DNA of 64,000 nt from Chlamydoabsidia padenii. Lineage: Eukaryota > Mucoromycota > Mucoromycetes > Mucorales > Cunninghamellaceae. Numbering within the stretch: position 1 is the stretch's first letter; each line of letters starts with the position of its first letter. Shown in pieces: positions 46,124 to 57,653 of the stretch. The stretch spans positions 62,001 to 126,000 of the forward strand of contig JAIWND010000045.1 in assembly GCA_025330725.1 (NCBI GenBank), given 5' to 3'. Both the position numbers and the translations under genes were made by a program. The notes under the pieces were generated by a model that saw nothing but the letters and a program-made list of their open reading frames with translations, was not told the DNA's origin and ran no database searches.

Positions 46124-47640
46124 AACCTCTTTACTACCATTCCTTCTTCTTGATCTAGTTTTATTATATCCTTCTAATCTTATTTTGTGCTTTTTTTTTT
46201 TTTTTAAATTTTACATACACTCTTTTTATCATACAGTATATAATTCATATCATCATTACCCCACCCCTTAATTAAACATATGCATACAAATCCAATAAAA
46301 ACCATTCGTTAGACAACAGACTATATAATACGATGGTCTAAACATCTTGAAAATCAGACCTCCCGATTTGTAAATTGCATGTATTACATTATTCCGCCTT
46401 TTAAAAGAACTAGTCGTTAATAACCCATTAGTTGATGACTTTTGGAATCACCTTGATATGTACTTTACAAGTTCCATAACTTTGTATGTTCGGGTACCAT
46501 CAGGAAAACGTCGTACATGGTGTATATCGGTGGACTCATGGGTAACTTGAATTTTTCGTCGAATAAGCGGAGGATGAAATATCAGATGGTATTGTGTGTA
46601 AGTATGTGGTTTCCTTTTATTTTTCACTTACTGTTGGCCGAAGCCCCCGTACCCATCCCTCTCAAAGGAGGGGTGCCAGCCATATTCTCATCCAAAAAAT
46701 TGACTGACAAGTTGTTGTTGTTTTGTTAAAGGGGTGGGCATCCCCAAGGAAAGTTGAAATGAATTTAAAAAGCTCTTTTATATGGTGTGAAAAAGAAAAA
46801 AACAGATGATCAAAACCCATGTATTGTCAAATCATAACAATCTTACACAGGACATTAACCATCATAGTTTGCATTAATGAGATGAAGCCTATAGGAAGCC
46901 ACTCGGGCTAAAGTTTGCCCTGATCGATTTACTCGTGGACTCATGCACGCGGGGTTTGAAAATGAAGCCAATGGAATGTATTTTTTTTTGAAACACTTTC
47001 CCTCTTTCTTCTCTCTTTTTTCATAAATCCGCTTGACTTCACGTAAGTACTTTACTAGAATATCTTACATTATTGATTAACACCTCTTCTTTGATTAGTT
47101 ATAGCACACGCCTACTGACGATTGCTAATCCTTGTTGTATCGTAGACTATTTTACACCTTTCTTTGACCAAAGGTAAAAACGATAACTTCTTCCTTGTTT
47201 AAATGACTAACAATTTTTTTTTATCAAGTTGATGCCACTCAAAGAGCCAGTTAAAGCGACTATATTTAACAAACCAGCCATGTAATGCCATGACCAGACC
47301 AATACGAATCCCTCTTTGCACCTTTGGCTTTAGCACCTCGGTTGTCTCCTCCTCAGTAAAGGCAAGATAGTTGTATCCTCACCCGGCAAAATAGCAAGGA
47401 CTCACTACTGGACAATACTTTTGTCTAGGCACTCTTACCTGGATCGATATCAACATTCAGTTGCACAAGGTACTGGAAATATCTATGGTGGCGGTTGTAA
47501 TGCAAGGTACAGTAGGGTAAGAAAATAAAGAAAAGGACTGTCAATAATAATATGATATACTAACCAATTGTTGTTTATTGTAGGGAATAGAGTTCTAGTT
47601 TGTCTTCTTTGATAACACCATTGACTGTGGATAACTTGGA
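46124..47640. other. Intergenic region with probable decayed sequence
   Basis: No intact gene. AATAAAAACC near 46293 could terminate the CCCH transcript. A motif variant (GCGGGGTTTGAAAATG) is at 46949-46964. From about 47100 the sequence may hold further decayed 5' parts of the aspartokinase relic (e.g. CCTTGTTGTATCGTAGACTA), but I could not align them with confidence. Confidence 0.4.
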
Positions 47641-47822
47641 CTTGGCTTGGGTGATCAAAGGTCTACAATTGGTGGGGGAACACGGTGGGTATTACTGGTT
47701 AGATGTTAACCATCCATCAAGGTGCCTCTGAGACTAACATCTCTTGTATCATTGAAGAAACTTGTGCTGCTATGACTGTCATCCACAATAAACTACAACA
47801 ATCTGGTCTTACCTGGTCTTGA
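47641..47822 (+). pseudogene. Aspartokinase relic (C-terminal ACT region)
   Basis: Two blocks in different frames: LAWVIKGLQLVGEHGG (about 47642-47690), resembling the LSLVGEHM segment, and IHQGASETNISCIIEE followed by IHNKLQQSGLTWS and a TGA (47712-47822). QGASExNISCII is the signature of the second ACT domain of aspartate kinase (first enzyme of Thr/Met/Ile synthesis). Between them, GGTATTACTGG corresponds to the conserved GIAG/GITG, then a TAG and the loss of about ten residues. The catalytic domain is not intact upstream. A processed or fragmentary duplicate is likely, with the functional gene elsewhere. Confidence 0.65.
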
Positions 47823-48469
47823 TTACTCTTTAGAATAGTCTTTTTATATATATTATGTAGCTTTGTGTTTATCTTACTTGTAATAAAATAAACTTGATTA
47901 AAATCCGTCCTTAATGTGATTCATGCATCGGTTTGACTATTTAACTCCGACTATGTCCTCTTTTTGTATTGTCTAGTTGTTTTGCATGAATTAGCTCATC
48001 GTTTAAAAGTTCAAGTCAGTAGGTGTATGTGGTCTTTTCATGACCCACCAGTCAAAAATATTTAAACCCAACCAAAATTTTATGTATCTCCTCCTGTAAG
48101 GCGATGCTTGGCGGGATTTCGAAATGTGACATGCATAACCTCCTGTTAAGAGTATATCAAGGTAATTTTCAATTCTTGCCGGAAAGGCTTCTTTTAGACT
48201 TGATTTCGCTAAAACGTGAATACTGTCCATATAAAATCACGCATATACTGAGTAGAAAAGAAGAAGATCATAAATGACTGTTATTGGCAAAGTGGAAGAA
48301 AAATAAAGGGGAAAAGGATGGTGGTTGATTTTTAATTCATGCAATTGTTTCAAAACCCGACCATAGGGGCTAGGAGGCGTCAGGGATGATTTCAAACCAT
48401 AATAGCCTCTTTCTTTTTGTCTTCCTCTCTCTCTTCCATTTTCTTGAAACAGAAAGAGAATAATATTCA
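47823..48469. promoter_or_regulatory. Upstream region of the amine oxidase gene
   Basis: Contains two motif copies: GGCGGGATTTCGAAATG (48110-48126) and TTTCAAAACCCGAC (48347-48360, 110 bp before the ATG), each with a nearby GCATGAA/ATTCATGCA. No gene. Confidence 0.35.
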
Positions 48470-50830
48470 ATGCTTTGGCTTTTCTTCCTGTCGTTACACT
48501 TGGTAGCATTGGTCATTGGTCAGGACATCATCCATATCACCCTTTCCCAAAAGGAAATCATACCCGATTCATTAATCAACATCTACCTTCACTACCCCCA
48601 GAACACTTTCCTCGGTACCTGGAAGATTCGATCGAGTCAGCTATGCAATGAGGATGATCTCGAATCGGAAACTATCATTGGCGATATCCAAATTACTCTT
48701 GATCATCAACCAAGGAAGCTAGTATGGCACATACCTGACAATGTTATAACTGGACAGGGAAATGAAAGTGTATGTATCAAAGTTTACCATTGGGATAAAA
48801 AGATTGCGACAAGCGAGGCCTATAAAGTGAAGACCTTGCCTGTTAAAAAGGCCAAAAACTTGAAATACGTGATTTTTGATGTTGCTACATTCTACTCAGG
48901 TCTCCAAAACAAGCTTATTGAGGCAGAATCCAAGGAAAAAAGTAAGTTTTCCATCCTTTTACTTCATTTTCTCACCACCACTTCCACTCTTTTTTTTTTT
49001 TTGTTTTGTTTAGAAATAGGCATAGTCGGGGCTGGATTATCAGGTTTGTTCAGTGGATTTCTTTTAGACTCGGTTGGGTTTCATAACTATGAGATTATCG
49101 AAGCAAGTAATCGCTTAGGAGGGTAAAGTTATGTCAAAAAAAGTCCTCAATCAAAATACTTAATTGTCTTGATTTGAATCAAATAGACGTATCAATACTG
49201 CTTACTTTGGGAAACCTGAAGAATACCGTTATCAAGAGATGGGGTCAGCTCGAGTAACATGGCGGGATATGAATAGTACCCCTGACTGACTTTTATTTTG
49301 TCTTGTCCCTAGAGCCATGAGAATCTCGTTCGCCTATAGTAATAAGAACAAGACAATGCCAGCAAAAGACCATCAAAATGTATTTAAATTGGCTGAAGAG
49401 TTGAACAAAAGAAACAATGAAACGTATCATATCAAGTTCATCGAATGGATCCAGCATAATGAGAAGTAAGTAATGAAATGGGCAAGTCGAATTTTTCAAA
49501 TCCCGCAGGAGTTCACTTAATTCTTTTTTTCCGACCTCTCTTTTTCTCTCATGAATCTTTTATAAAGTGCATTTTACTACAAGAATGGAATTCGACTAGA
49601 TGATGGACTAGTACCTACAATCAAACAAGTTAATCAAAACGCATCCCTCAAGTTGGAATATGGTGAAGATGGCAAGGAGGCGGACGGCATCTTGGCTCAG
49701 TACATGACGGACGAATGGATCGACAAGATGGCGAACGACATGCACTCAGCTTACCAAGAGGCTTTGGATAAAGGCTACGATGAATGGTCGGAATATGCCT
49801 ATGCGCGCTTCCATCTGGGGAAATCACTCAACGTGTCCACCTTGTCCTCTTTAGAGAGAGAAGATGAAACACTTTGGGACACCATGTATTTGCATTTCGT
49901 CATGGCCAGTGCTGAATGGAAAACGGTGGACAAAGGTCTCAGTCGAATCTCTGCTGCTTTTGCTGCTCTTTTGGGTCATAAGGTGCAATTCAATATCAAG
50001 GTGTCCAAACTCATCTTTACCCCTGATAATGACAACAACAAAAACAAGATTCAGGTCCAGTGGAAATCGGCACCATTTGATACAACTTATCATTCCAAGA
50101 CATACGATCGGGTCATCATCTCTGCACCTTTCTCCGTAGTCCGAACTTGGCATTTACCTAGTAAGTCACCTAAAAAAACCCCCCCATCCCTTCTTATCCC
50201 TCATCCTCATCCTTTTTGTATATAGAATTATCCTTTACCATTAAACAAGCCATCCAAAACTTACATTACTCACAAGCATGCAAAGTAGCCCTGGAATTCA
50301 AGACAAGGTTTTGGGAACATGGCGATCGACCTATATTTGGTGGATGCTCAACCACCGATCTAACCAGTGGACATATATGTTATCCTTCGTATCAACTCGG
50401 TGGCAAAGGACATGGGGTGATGCTCGGTAGCTACAAAGCCGAAGATTATGCGATTCGATTGGCTTCGATGCCTGAACAGGAACACGTGGCTTTGATTCTG
50501 GATAACGTGGTGGAACTTCATGGGCAGCAAGCACGCGACCAATTCACCGGTAACTATCGGCGTTATTGTGGCATTCTAGATCAGTATAGCTCAGGCTCAT
50601 GGGCGGAACCCTATGAAGGTCAACACAGCTTATACAATTCTGCGTACTTTAAAATTGAACAAGGACTCATCTTTGTGGGTGAACATACAGATATTAAACA
50701 AGCATGGTTAAGCGCAGCATTGGATTCGGCTCTTCGTGGTGTGGTGATGATCTTGATTGAAGCAGGACATGTGGATGATGCGAAAAAACTGGTGCAAGAC
50801 TGGGGTGCTTCCTCTTGGTTGAAGATTTAG
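48470..50830 (+). CDS. Secreted flavin-containing amine oxidase
   Basis: Six exons (48470..48941, 49014..49122, 49187..49243, 49313..49465, 49568..50160, 50226..50830) give 662 aa. MLWLFFLSLHLVALVIGQD is a signal peptide. The first 155 residues form an unrecognised beta-rich N-terminal domain. The FAD-binding motif is IGIVGAGLSGLFSGFLLDS (about 159-177), followed by EASNRLGGRINT and EMGAMRIS, the usual second FAD block. The C-terminal flavin motif is IFVGEHTDIKQAWLSAALDS. This is the L-amino-acid/polyamine oxidase superfamily; the substrate is unknown. The EMG|AMR junction requires the donor GTCAGC at 49244, which is not the consensus but restores the motif exactly; the nearby GTAACA gives a frameshift. 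Such enzymes release ammonia and hydrogen peroxide outside the cell. Confidence 0.88.
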
Positions 50831-51208
50831 TATTAGATGACATCATTCATAAAACATAATTAGAATAGCTTTTATTTTTATTTTTATATGGCATCAATAA
50901 AATGCGGTGATTGGAATGAAATGTGGCTGGAAAGAGAAAAATGTTTGACATTAATATAGGATGACGGTATTTTAAACAATCGGTGTTGGGATCGGTGGAC
51001 TTTCGACCTATTGTCCCATTTCTTGTATCACCTGAAAAGGAGCGGATGCTATTTTGATTGGATGAAACTAGACTCTCACCATTGGAGTTTTAATAATCGG
51101 AAAGAAATCTTCGGATCGGCTACCAATCCCGAAAAAAAGGGGCTCATTGTTTAAGAAGAAAAAAAAAACTTTTTCTCTTTTATCTTCTCTTTCTTCTTTT
51201 TACTCCCT

Positions 51209-51250
<42 letters not shown>

Positions 51251-51297
51251 CCACCCATTCCTTTTTCTTTCTTCTCTTTAGAATAATAATCACATAA
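50831..51297. other. Intergenic region
   Basis: AATAAAATG at 50897 is a polyadenylation-like signal for the oxidase. A 36-base T tract at 51211-51246 lies 50 bp before the next start. No gene. Confidence 0.5.
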
Positions 51298-52537
51298 ATG
51301 GGAAATCAATCCAGTCGGATCATTGAGAAAACTAAAAAGAACCGACCAGCCAAACATGCACGACGACGAAGCACTCTTGGTCATAGATCGGCTCCGACAA
51401 GTATCAACTTTAGACCTGATCGACGGCCATCTGCTTCCGCTATGGTACCTCCACTTCATCATCATGTTAAACGAAGAAAACCAAGCTCTGTGAAATCCCC
51501 TGAGGATCTTAGAGAATGGGATAGACTGCAACGGCAGGTAAGGGACCCAACTCGAAATAGACTATTTTCAAATCCCGATGTCTGTGGATGGGGAAAAAAT
51601 TTTTTTTTCCTTTCCCACTGGACGTCTATAATAAGAAAATAAAACTCCTCCCCCTCCTTTTTTTTTTTTCTTACTCACTTATGTCATCTCTTAATTTCAC
51701 TTTTTAGCACTATCTCTTGAAGAATGCTCGCGGGACGAATTGTTGTGCACTCGACAAGATGGACAAGGTGCCAGAAACGATCTTGGATATTGATACCGGC
51801 AATGGCATTTGGGCTTTTGAAATGGCTATTGAAAATCCTTCTATCCGTGTTATTGGTCTTGGCCATCGCTCTGTACCTGAACAAGCTGGACGACCTAGTA
51901 ATCTGGAATACATTCAAGGTGATATTCATCAAACCTGGGCCATTCCTTCTGAATCTATTGATTTGTAAGTATATAACAAAAAAAAAAAAAAGTTACATAC
52001 ATCTCACTGTTCTATATTGACAATAGGATATTCCAACGAGCAATGGGACCATCACTGACAACACAACAATGGGATCATATACTATCGGAAAACCAACGAG
52101 TCTTGAAACCAGGTGGATATATCGAATGGGTGGAATGTGACGTAATGCACCATCGACCAGGACCGATTCAACAAGCCTTTGATCAATATATACAACAAGA
52201 ATGGGAAACGAAACACATGGATTTCTTCTACACCAATACATTTGACCAATTGGTTACTTCAGCAACAATGGAATTGCTGGATCACATGACTTGGGATATA
52301 CCGATTGGTGAATGGCATGAGGAAATCCATGGTAAACAACTAGGGTTTATTAATCAAGACGTACAAAAGGCATCCTATCGAAACAAGAAACCTTATTATA
52401 CTACTGCTTGGGGAATGACTGGTGAAGATTATGATGCGGCGGTGCAGGCGCTATTATTGGAATTTGAAGACTACAAGAGCTTCTCACGATTCCATTGTTG
52501 GTTGGCAAAGAAATCTATTCCCTCCTCTTCTCCTTGA
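51298..52537 (+). CDS. SAM-dependent methyltransferase, N-terminally basic
   Basis: Three exons (51298..51537, 51708..51964, 52027..52537) give 335 aa. The first 70 residues are basic and Ser-rich (AKHARRRSTLGHRS, VKRRKPSS) and probably disordered; MGNQSS at the start could be N-myristoylated (MGxxxS), which is inference. The methyltransferase fold starts near RQHYLLKNARGTNCCALD. Motif I reads ILDIDTGNGIWAFEMA, where the first Gly of DxGxGxG is Asp; IENPSIRVIGLG and YIQGDIHQTWAIPSESIDLI follow, then ENQRVLKPGGYIEWVE. This is the common fungal class (LaeA/umta-like) with unknown substrates. Intron 1 holds a copy of the recurrent motif (51566-51579). Confidence 0.85.
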
Positions 52538-53037
52538 TTTAATCCTTATCCATTTGCTGTGTATTATATAATTATGTATATCTCTTTCCCCTACTTTACT
52601 TTTTAGAATTAGTACTTTTTTTATGCATTGTAACATTATCATTATCACATTTCGTCACATAATCTCCATCATTATTACCCAAGATCTATATTTATATGCA
52701 TTTTTTAATAATAAAGAAACAATCATCATCTTCTACAAAAGACTAATGACTTGATATTATACACAAAAGACATAAAAGGCAAATTAGTTGGCTTTTAATT
52801 GTAAAAAGAGATGAATAGACTAAAAATACACTAGTAACGTATATATTTGTATACATTTTTAAAGAGGGGAGGTGGGAGATAATGAGGTAAAAAAAAAAGG
52901 GGGGGGGTAAGTGATACTATATACATGTACACACTAAAATAAGGGCACAGAGGTGAATGGATGGATGATGGAATGAAACAAGGGCTATATAAATATGTAA
53001 ATGTATGTGTTTGTGTGTTTGTGAAGGGAGGGGGAAT
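52538..53037. other. Convergent 3' flanks
   Basis: AT-rich, AATAAAGAAAC at 52709 is polyadenylation-like. No gene or RNA recognised. Confidence 0.5.
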
Positions 53038-53156
53038 TCAATACAAGTAAGGTTGATGAGGGTGATGAATGACGGATGGTTGACCAAAGTACCCATGCGA
53101 TCTTGACTGAGTCTGATACGGTCTTGATGCTGTCGTAAACGTAGTTCTGGTGCTAT

Positions 53157-53187
<31 letters not shown>

Positions 53188-53745
53188 AGAAGAAGGTTGC
53201 CATCGACTTGGTCTCTTCTTTCTAATACTTTGTTGAGTGTTGGTGATAGTATGCTGTTGATGTTCTTCTTGTTCGACCAGTCGTTTCATGAGTTGGAATA
53301 AACGATGCTTTTCTTCCCGTAATGCTGTCAGTTTAGATTGAATGTGTTGGGCGGATAGATTTTCTTGCTGCTGCTTTACGTCAAGAGAGTTGCTGAAAGA
53401 TGTCGACAATGTTGTATTCAAAGAAGGATCGTCGTGTGTTGGGAATTCCGTCTTTGGACTATCCACAGGGGGTGAGGGTAATCCATTGATCATCAAGTCA
53501 TCAAATTCTTGCTCTATTTCCTTCTTGATGTCCACTGAGTTGTTGGAAGGTATAGAGTCAGAAGAAGCAGGTACGATGGATGTATGGTGAAGTGGTGATG
53601 ATTCCAAAAGGCAAGACTTTCGTTTCCTTGCAGCCAGTACTGATCGAATGTGCGCTCGTTGATGAGAAGGTGCCAAGTCGAACGTTACTGTTCCAAGAGA
53701 TGAATGTTGTTGCTGTTTATTGGTTTCGACATTGGATGTAAGCAT
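53038..53745 (-). CDS. Gln-rich coiled-coil protein, unknown function
   Basis: Intronless, 235 aa. Features: SHQRAHIRSVLAARKRKSCL, a basic segment that could be a nuclear signal; LPSPPVDSP and NNSVDIKKEIEQEFDDLMIN; a helix SKLTALREEKHRLFQLMKRL predicted to form a short coiled coil (about residues 135-160); KKRPSRWQ; and a ten-Gln run (53158-53187) before an aromatic/His-rich tail ending HQPYLY. No domain recognised. The layout suggests a nuclear cofactor. Confidence 0.7.
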
Positions 53746-54229
53746 TGGTGCGTATGTAAATAAAAATAGGTTGAAGTAGAAAGAATGGAAAGAAGAGGAA
53801 AAGATTTTTTTTTTTTTAAAAAAAAGTGAACCAAAAAGAAAGAAAAAAAGAAATCAAGTTCCGCGATTGGGTGGGTCTTGATTAGCACAAGATGACCACC
53901 CCATCCATTCATTTTGACTCACTGCGAAAAAGAGGGCCATGTGCTTTTTTAAGGGTTTCATGCTTTATATGTTGACGACATCATTTTTTAACTTTTCTCC
54001 TTTACAAACAAAAGGGTAAAATGTCTCTTTTTTGAAACAATGAAACATTTAGACATCTCCTTAAAGGATTAGAACAAAAGTTTTAATCCGAAGTTCCCCT
54101 TTTTTAAGAGCCGCGGGGTGTGTATTTTGATATCCCGCTCACCAATCCTATTCCATCCTTTTATGAATTAAAAGAGGATGACCTTTCCTCCTCTTTTACT
54201 TTTTTGTCTACATTCCATCTCATCAACAT
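53746..54229. promoter_or_regulatory. Divergent promoter of the Gln-rich gene and ISD11
   Basis: Contains the motif TTTGATATCCCGC (54126-54138), 92 bp before the ISD11 ATG, and a T/A homopolymer at 53804-53825. Confidence 0.4.
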
Positions 54230-54487
54230 ATGGCCAACACACGCTCCCAAGCATTATCCTTGTATCGTGATCTCTTACGACATGGTAACAAATTCTCAGC
54301 TTACAACTTTCGAGCGTATGCCGTTCGACGATCCAAAGATGCCTTCCGCACTCATCAAAACGAAACCAATCCTTTGATCATTAGCCAGCTGTTGAAACAA
54401 GGTGAACAAGACTTGCAAGTAGTCAAACGTCAAGCAGCTATAAGTAATCTCTATACAACTGGGGATTACCTCGTGGTGGAAAAATAG
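54230..54487 (+). CDS. ISD11: Isd11/LYRM4, frataxin-complex LYR protein
   Basis: Intronless, 85 aa. MANTRSQALSLYRDLLRHGN contains the LYR motif (LYR, residues 11-13), followed by FSAYNFRAYAVRRSKDAFR and a C-terminal helix QDLQVVKRQAAISNLY with the ending YLVVEK. Length and pattern match Isd11, which stabilises the cysteine desulfurase Nfs1 with acyl carrier protein in mitochondria for Fe-S cluster assembly. Very strong family match. Confidence 0.95.
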   Translation: MANTRSQALSLYRDLLRHGNKFSAYNFRAYAVRRSKDAFRTHQNETNPLIISQLLKQGEQDLQVVKRQAAISNLYTTGDYLVVEK

Positions 54488-55115
54488 GTTTAAATCCTCA
54501 CCATCCTTAAACATAGTTTACCCCTCTCTTTGTTATAGACTTTGTAACCTTTAGAATAGATTATTTCCTCATCTTCTTTTACCTTGTTTAATAAAAAACA
54601 AAGCTATTTTTGTTTTATACATATTATACAGACTGACTTTTTATAAATACCAACTAATTTGACTATCTAGATTTGGATTACATCGGCCATGGTATGCAAA
54701 TTCACTCTTTTGGGTGCAAGTGTGGTTGTCTTTTTTCGCCCGTCGCATGAATTCACTGGGATGGATTCAACCCCCGATTGTGTATTTCCCCTTTTTTTTT
54801 GGAGTGGGAAGGCTTGATAGTATAGAATGAGCTGGCTGATACTGTAATGTGTATGTATGTAACAAGATATCGAACCAATGTGGATCCTGGCATAAAAAAA
54901 AAGTGAACCTTATGTAACGTTATATGGCAGATCCGATCATCAATGGATACTTCCCAATCAGTGGACATTTATATATAGTACATAGTAAGAGTTGGAATAC
55001 AAAAGGTTTTTATTTCTATGTTAAAAAAATATACATAATGATGGCATGAGGTATGTATGTGTGAGTAAAAAGGGGTACTATCTATGCTAGGGGAAGAGGG
55101 GAAGGGAAAAATCCA
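54488..55115. other. Convergent 3' flanks
   Basis: AATAAAAAACA at 54590 is polyadenylation-like for ISD11. CGCATGAATTCACTGGGATG at 54745 is a degraded motif-like stretch. No gene. Confidence 0.5.
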
Positions 55116-56821
55116 TCATTCTTCTTTTCCTTCCACCTCCAATGACTTTTTGGGATAGATGACAAACCGCCAAAAGGGGAAGATGACAAGTAAGAAGGAG
55201 AGGACGATGGACCAAGCAACCTTGACAAAGATAGGAGCAGGCACCGTGAATTCGTTTTCCGAGAATTTGAGGCAAACCAAAGTTTCGGTCATGATGTTAC
55301 AGATGAAGAGCCAAGCGTGGACACCCAAACGTTCAGTATTACTTTTTTTTTTTTAAAAAAAAAAAAAACAAAGAAGCTTTTGTTAAATTATCGTTCTTAA
55401 CACCATTATCCTTTCTTACCTATCCGAGATATATTGATACATGTCGCGTGCACCAGGTAAAGCAAATAAGAAGACAAGTGTCAAACGATAGGTATTCAAT
55501 GGATGTTCGGGTGGGACCCATAGGAGAGCTTTTAAATAAAAGCAGTTTAATTCGCATTGTAAGAACTATGATGATTAAATAGGTGATTAGTTTCCAATAA
55601 ACCCACCCCCATTGTTTTTTTGTTGTTGTTGCATCTACTTACCACCAGCATTAATCCTAAGGTACCAAAGTAGTTCTTTGGGCTAGAGGTTGTTTTCCAT
55701 TCGAATCGAGTCCATCCCTTCGGTGTGAATTGTTGAACGGCTCGTTTCGCTTTACCGCGTAGAGATTTGATTTGACGAAGACCTACCCAAGAATATTCCT
55801 ATCAGATCATAACCGTTAGTTTACCTGTATACCACGTTTCTTTCCCTTTTACCTTGACTTCCAAGTATTGACAAGTCTTCATACCAAAATAGATCCCCGC
55901 CCAGTTACATAAGAGTACATCTAGAATCCACTAAAATCATATCTTCATATTAGTTCCTTTTCTTCTTTACTTCTCTTTTTGACTTACGTGATCCCACCAA
56001 CATTCAGCAAAGTTGTTCAATTGATGTTCCAGAGAGTATTCCAATAATTCAAAAGTGACAGATAAGATCCAACAAAGCCAATAATCCCGGATAATCATTG
56101 CCTTCCCATACCATCCAAGCGCATGAGCTACCACAAAGATATCAATTTGAGCCTAAAGATAATGTCATTAGTTCCACAACTTGATCCCTTGATTTTCCTT
56201 TTTCACAACCCGAAGTGTTCGTATTACCATGATATTCGAATATGACGTTTCGCAGTTGTCAGCATATGACCGTTCAGGAAGTTCAACACCAAGTGCAGGA
56301 TCAAAGTAAGTCATGAAATGCCGGGCATCTTTTTTGTTCTACAAAAGAGGAAAGAAGAAGGGTTATATTAGTTTTGTTTCCGATATGTCAATGATCAAAC
56401 TTACTAAAAACAGCATGAAGACCAAGAGTAATTGATATAGCACACTGAGACTGAGAATAGCACGCCAAAAGGGAATACTTGGGCGGACAAAGGGGCCATT
56501 ACGAAGTTGTAACATACCAATAAACACAAAACAACAAATAGCAGCTAGAATACCAAGTTTCACACTGTTTTCAGTATCTTCATGATTTGTTCGAATCCCA
56601 CCATAAAATAACCAAGCAAGAAGGATGAGCAAGGCAGTCAGGGTATGAGGATGGACTAGAGTAGCATGTCACAAAAGATAAAAGTTAATAAAGATCGAGA
56701 GACCCCCCTTTTTTTTGTTTTTATAAAACTTACAAAGTTCGTCCTCGTTATTATCGGTGTTACTGGTCTTCATTAAGGGTCCTGAAGGTTCGACATGATG
56801 TTGTAAAGTTGGATCAGCCAT
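55116..56821 (-). CDS. Base-exchange phosphatidylserine synthase (PSS1/2 type)
   Basis: Eight exons (56734..56821, 56405..56655, 56228..56338, 55988..56152, 55853..55930, 55643..55798, 55420..55565, 55116..55341) give 406 aa. The sequence carries the PSS family signatures in order: [108 protein letters not shown]; and about eight hydrophobic helices. These enzymes swap the head group of PC or PE for serine in the ER. Most studied fungi instead use the CDP-diacylglycerol enzyme Cho1, which is a different family. The last intron's acceptor sits after a 12-base A tract (AAAAAG), but phase and sequence continuity support it. Confidence 0.93.
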
Positions 56822-57023
56822 GGAGTGACAGTAAAGCAAAGTAGCAATGGTGTGCTTTATCAAAGAATAACTTTGCTGTGAATCGTTTCAAAGTTGAAAC
56901 AGATAATTAAGAAGAAGAAAGTGATAAAACTAAATAAAAAAAAAGTTCGATTTCAGTTCCAGAAAAAACGTGACTTGAAATCTGCCATTTAGTGGGGTTT
57001 TCAAAATCATGCAAAAAAAAGCT

Positions 57024-57038
57024 AATTCAAATCCCGCC
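57024..57038. promoter_or_regulatory. Recurrent CCCGC-type motif upstream of PS synthase
   Basis: AATTCAAATCCCGCC, 203 bp upstream of the PS synthase ATG and just 3' of the mannanase gene, with ATCATGCA 16 bp before. Confidence 0.3.
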
Positions 57039-57098
57039 ATGAGCCATGAGAAGAAGACATGTTTTATTTATAAAGAGATGTATGTATCAAACAAAAAT

Positions 57099-57653
57099 CT
57101 AAATAGGATTAACTTGAACCCAGAATCGTGTGTCGTCAGACAAGAACTTTTTGTCACTTTGGATTCGTCTTTGGATCCAGTAGATAGCATTCTTGTAATT
57201 ACTGATATCTTGAGTGTATGGTTGATTCAAACCAGTTTCACCATTTCTGTGTCCACCGAACCATCTGTCAGTACCATAGTGTCTGTGAGATTCCTGTCTT
57301 GCTTTAATGTCATCCCTCAAGTTCCAGTTGAGAGCAGCACCTTCATTCCAATCCTTATCTGATTTACCCCTGAATTGCGAGGTAGAAGAGCGGAGCATGA
57401 ACCAGCCTTGCTTGAAGATACCAAAGTTGGCAGAGTCGCCTGTCTTATTGTCACCATAGACATAATCAGAACAAGTGTTATCGGTTTCAAGCATGGCAAT
57501 AGCAATTTCCAAAGTACCACCACCATTGTTCAAGATTCCTTGTTTTTTACGACCGTAGCCTGGAATGGTATAATTCCCTCGATCGTTGGCAGCCATCACA
57601 GTGGTAAGAGCAATAAGTAAGATGGATAAGAAACTAACGGCCTTGAGAAGCAT
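57099..57653 (-). CDS. Secreted GH134 endo-beta-1,4-mannanase
   Basis: Intronless, 184 aa. MLLKAVSFLSILLIALTTVM is a signal peptide (cleavage near AA-ND). The mature part shows the GH134 pattern: YTIPGYGRKKQGILNNGG, TLEIAIAMLETDNTCSDYVY, GDNKTGDSANFGIFKQGWFM, YGTDRWFGGHRNGETGL and DDTRFWVQVNPI. Glu56 (MLET) and Asp68 (YGD) are 12 residues apart, the spacing of the catalytic acid and base reported for GH134 (Glu45/Asp57 numbering). The family has a lysozyme-like fold and inverts configuration; Rhizopus and Aspergillus members are known. It would attack beta-mannan in plant material outside the cell. Confidence 0.85.
   Translation of the reverse strand: MLLKAVSFLSILLIALTTVMAANDRGNYTIPGYGRKKQGILNNGGGTLEIAIAMLETDNTCSDYVYGDNKTGDSANFGIFKQGWFMLRSSTSQFRGKSDKDWNEGAALNWNLRDDIKARQESHRHYGTDRWFGGHRNGETGLNQPYTQDISNYKNAIYWIQRRIQSDKKFLSDDTRFWVQVNPI

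Noticed and set aside
46517..46729. 70-codon plus-strand frame
   Set aside because: No recognisable domain; isolated, no splice partner.
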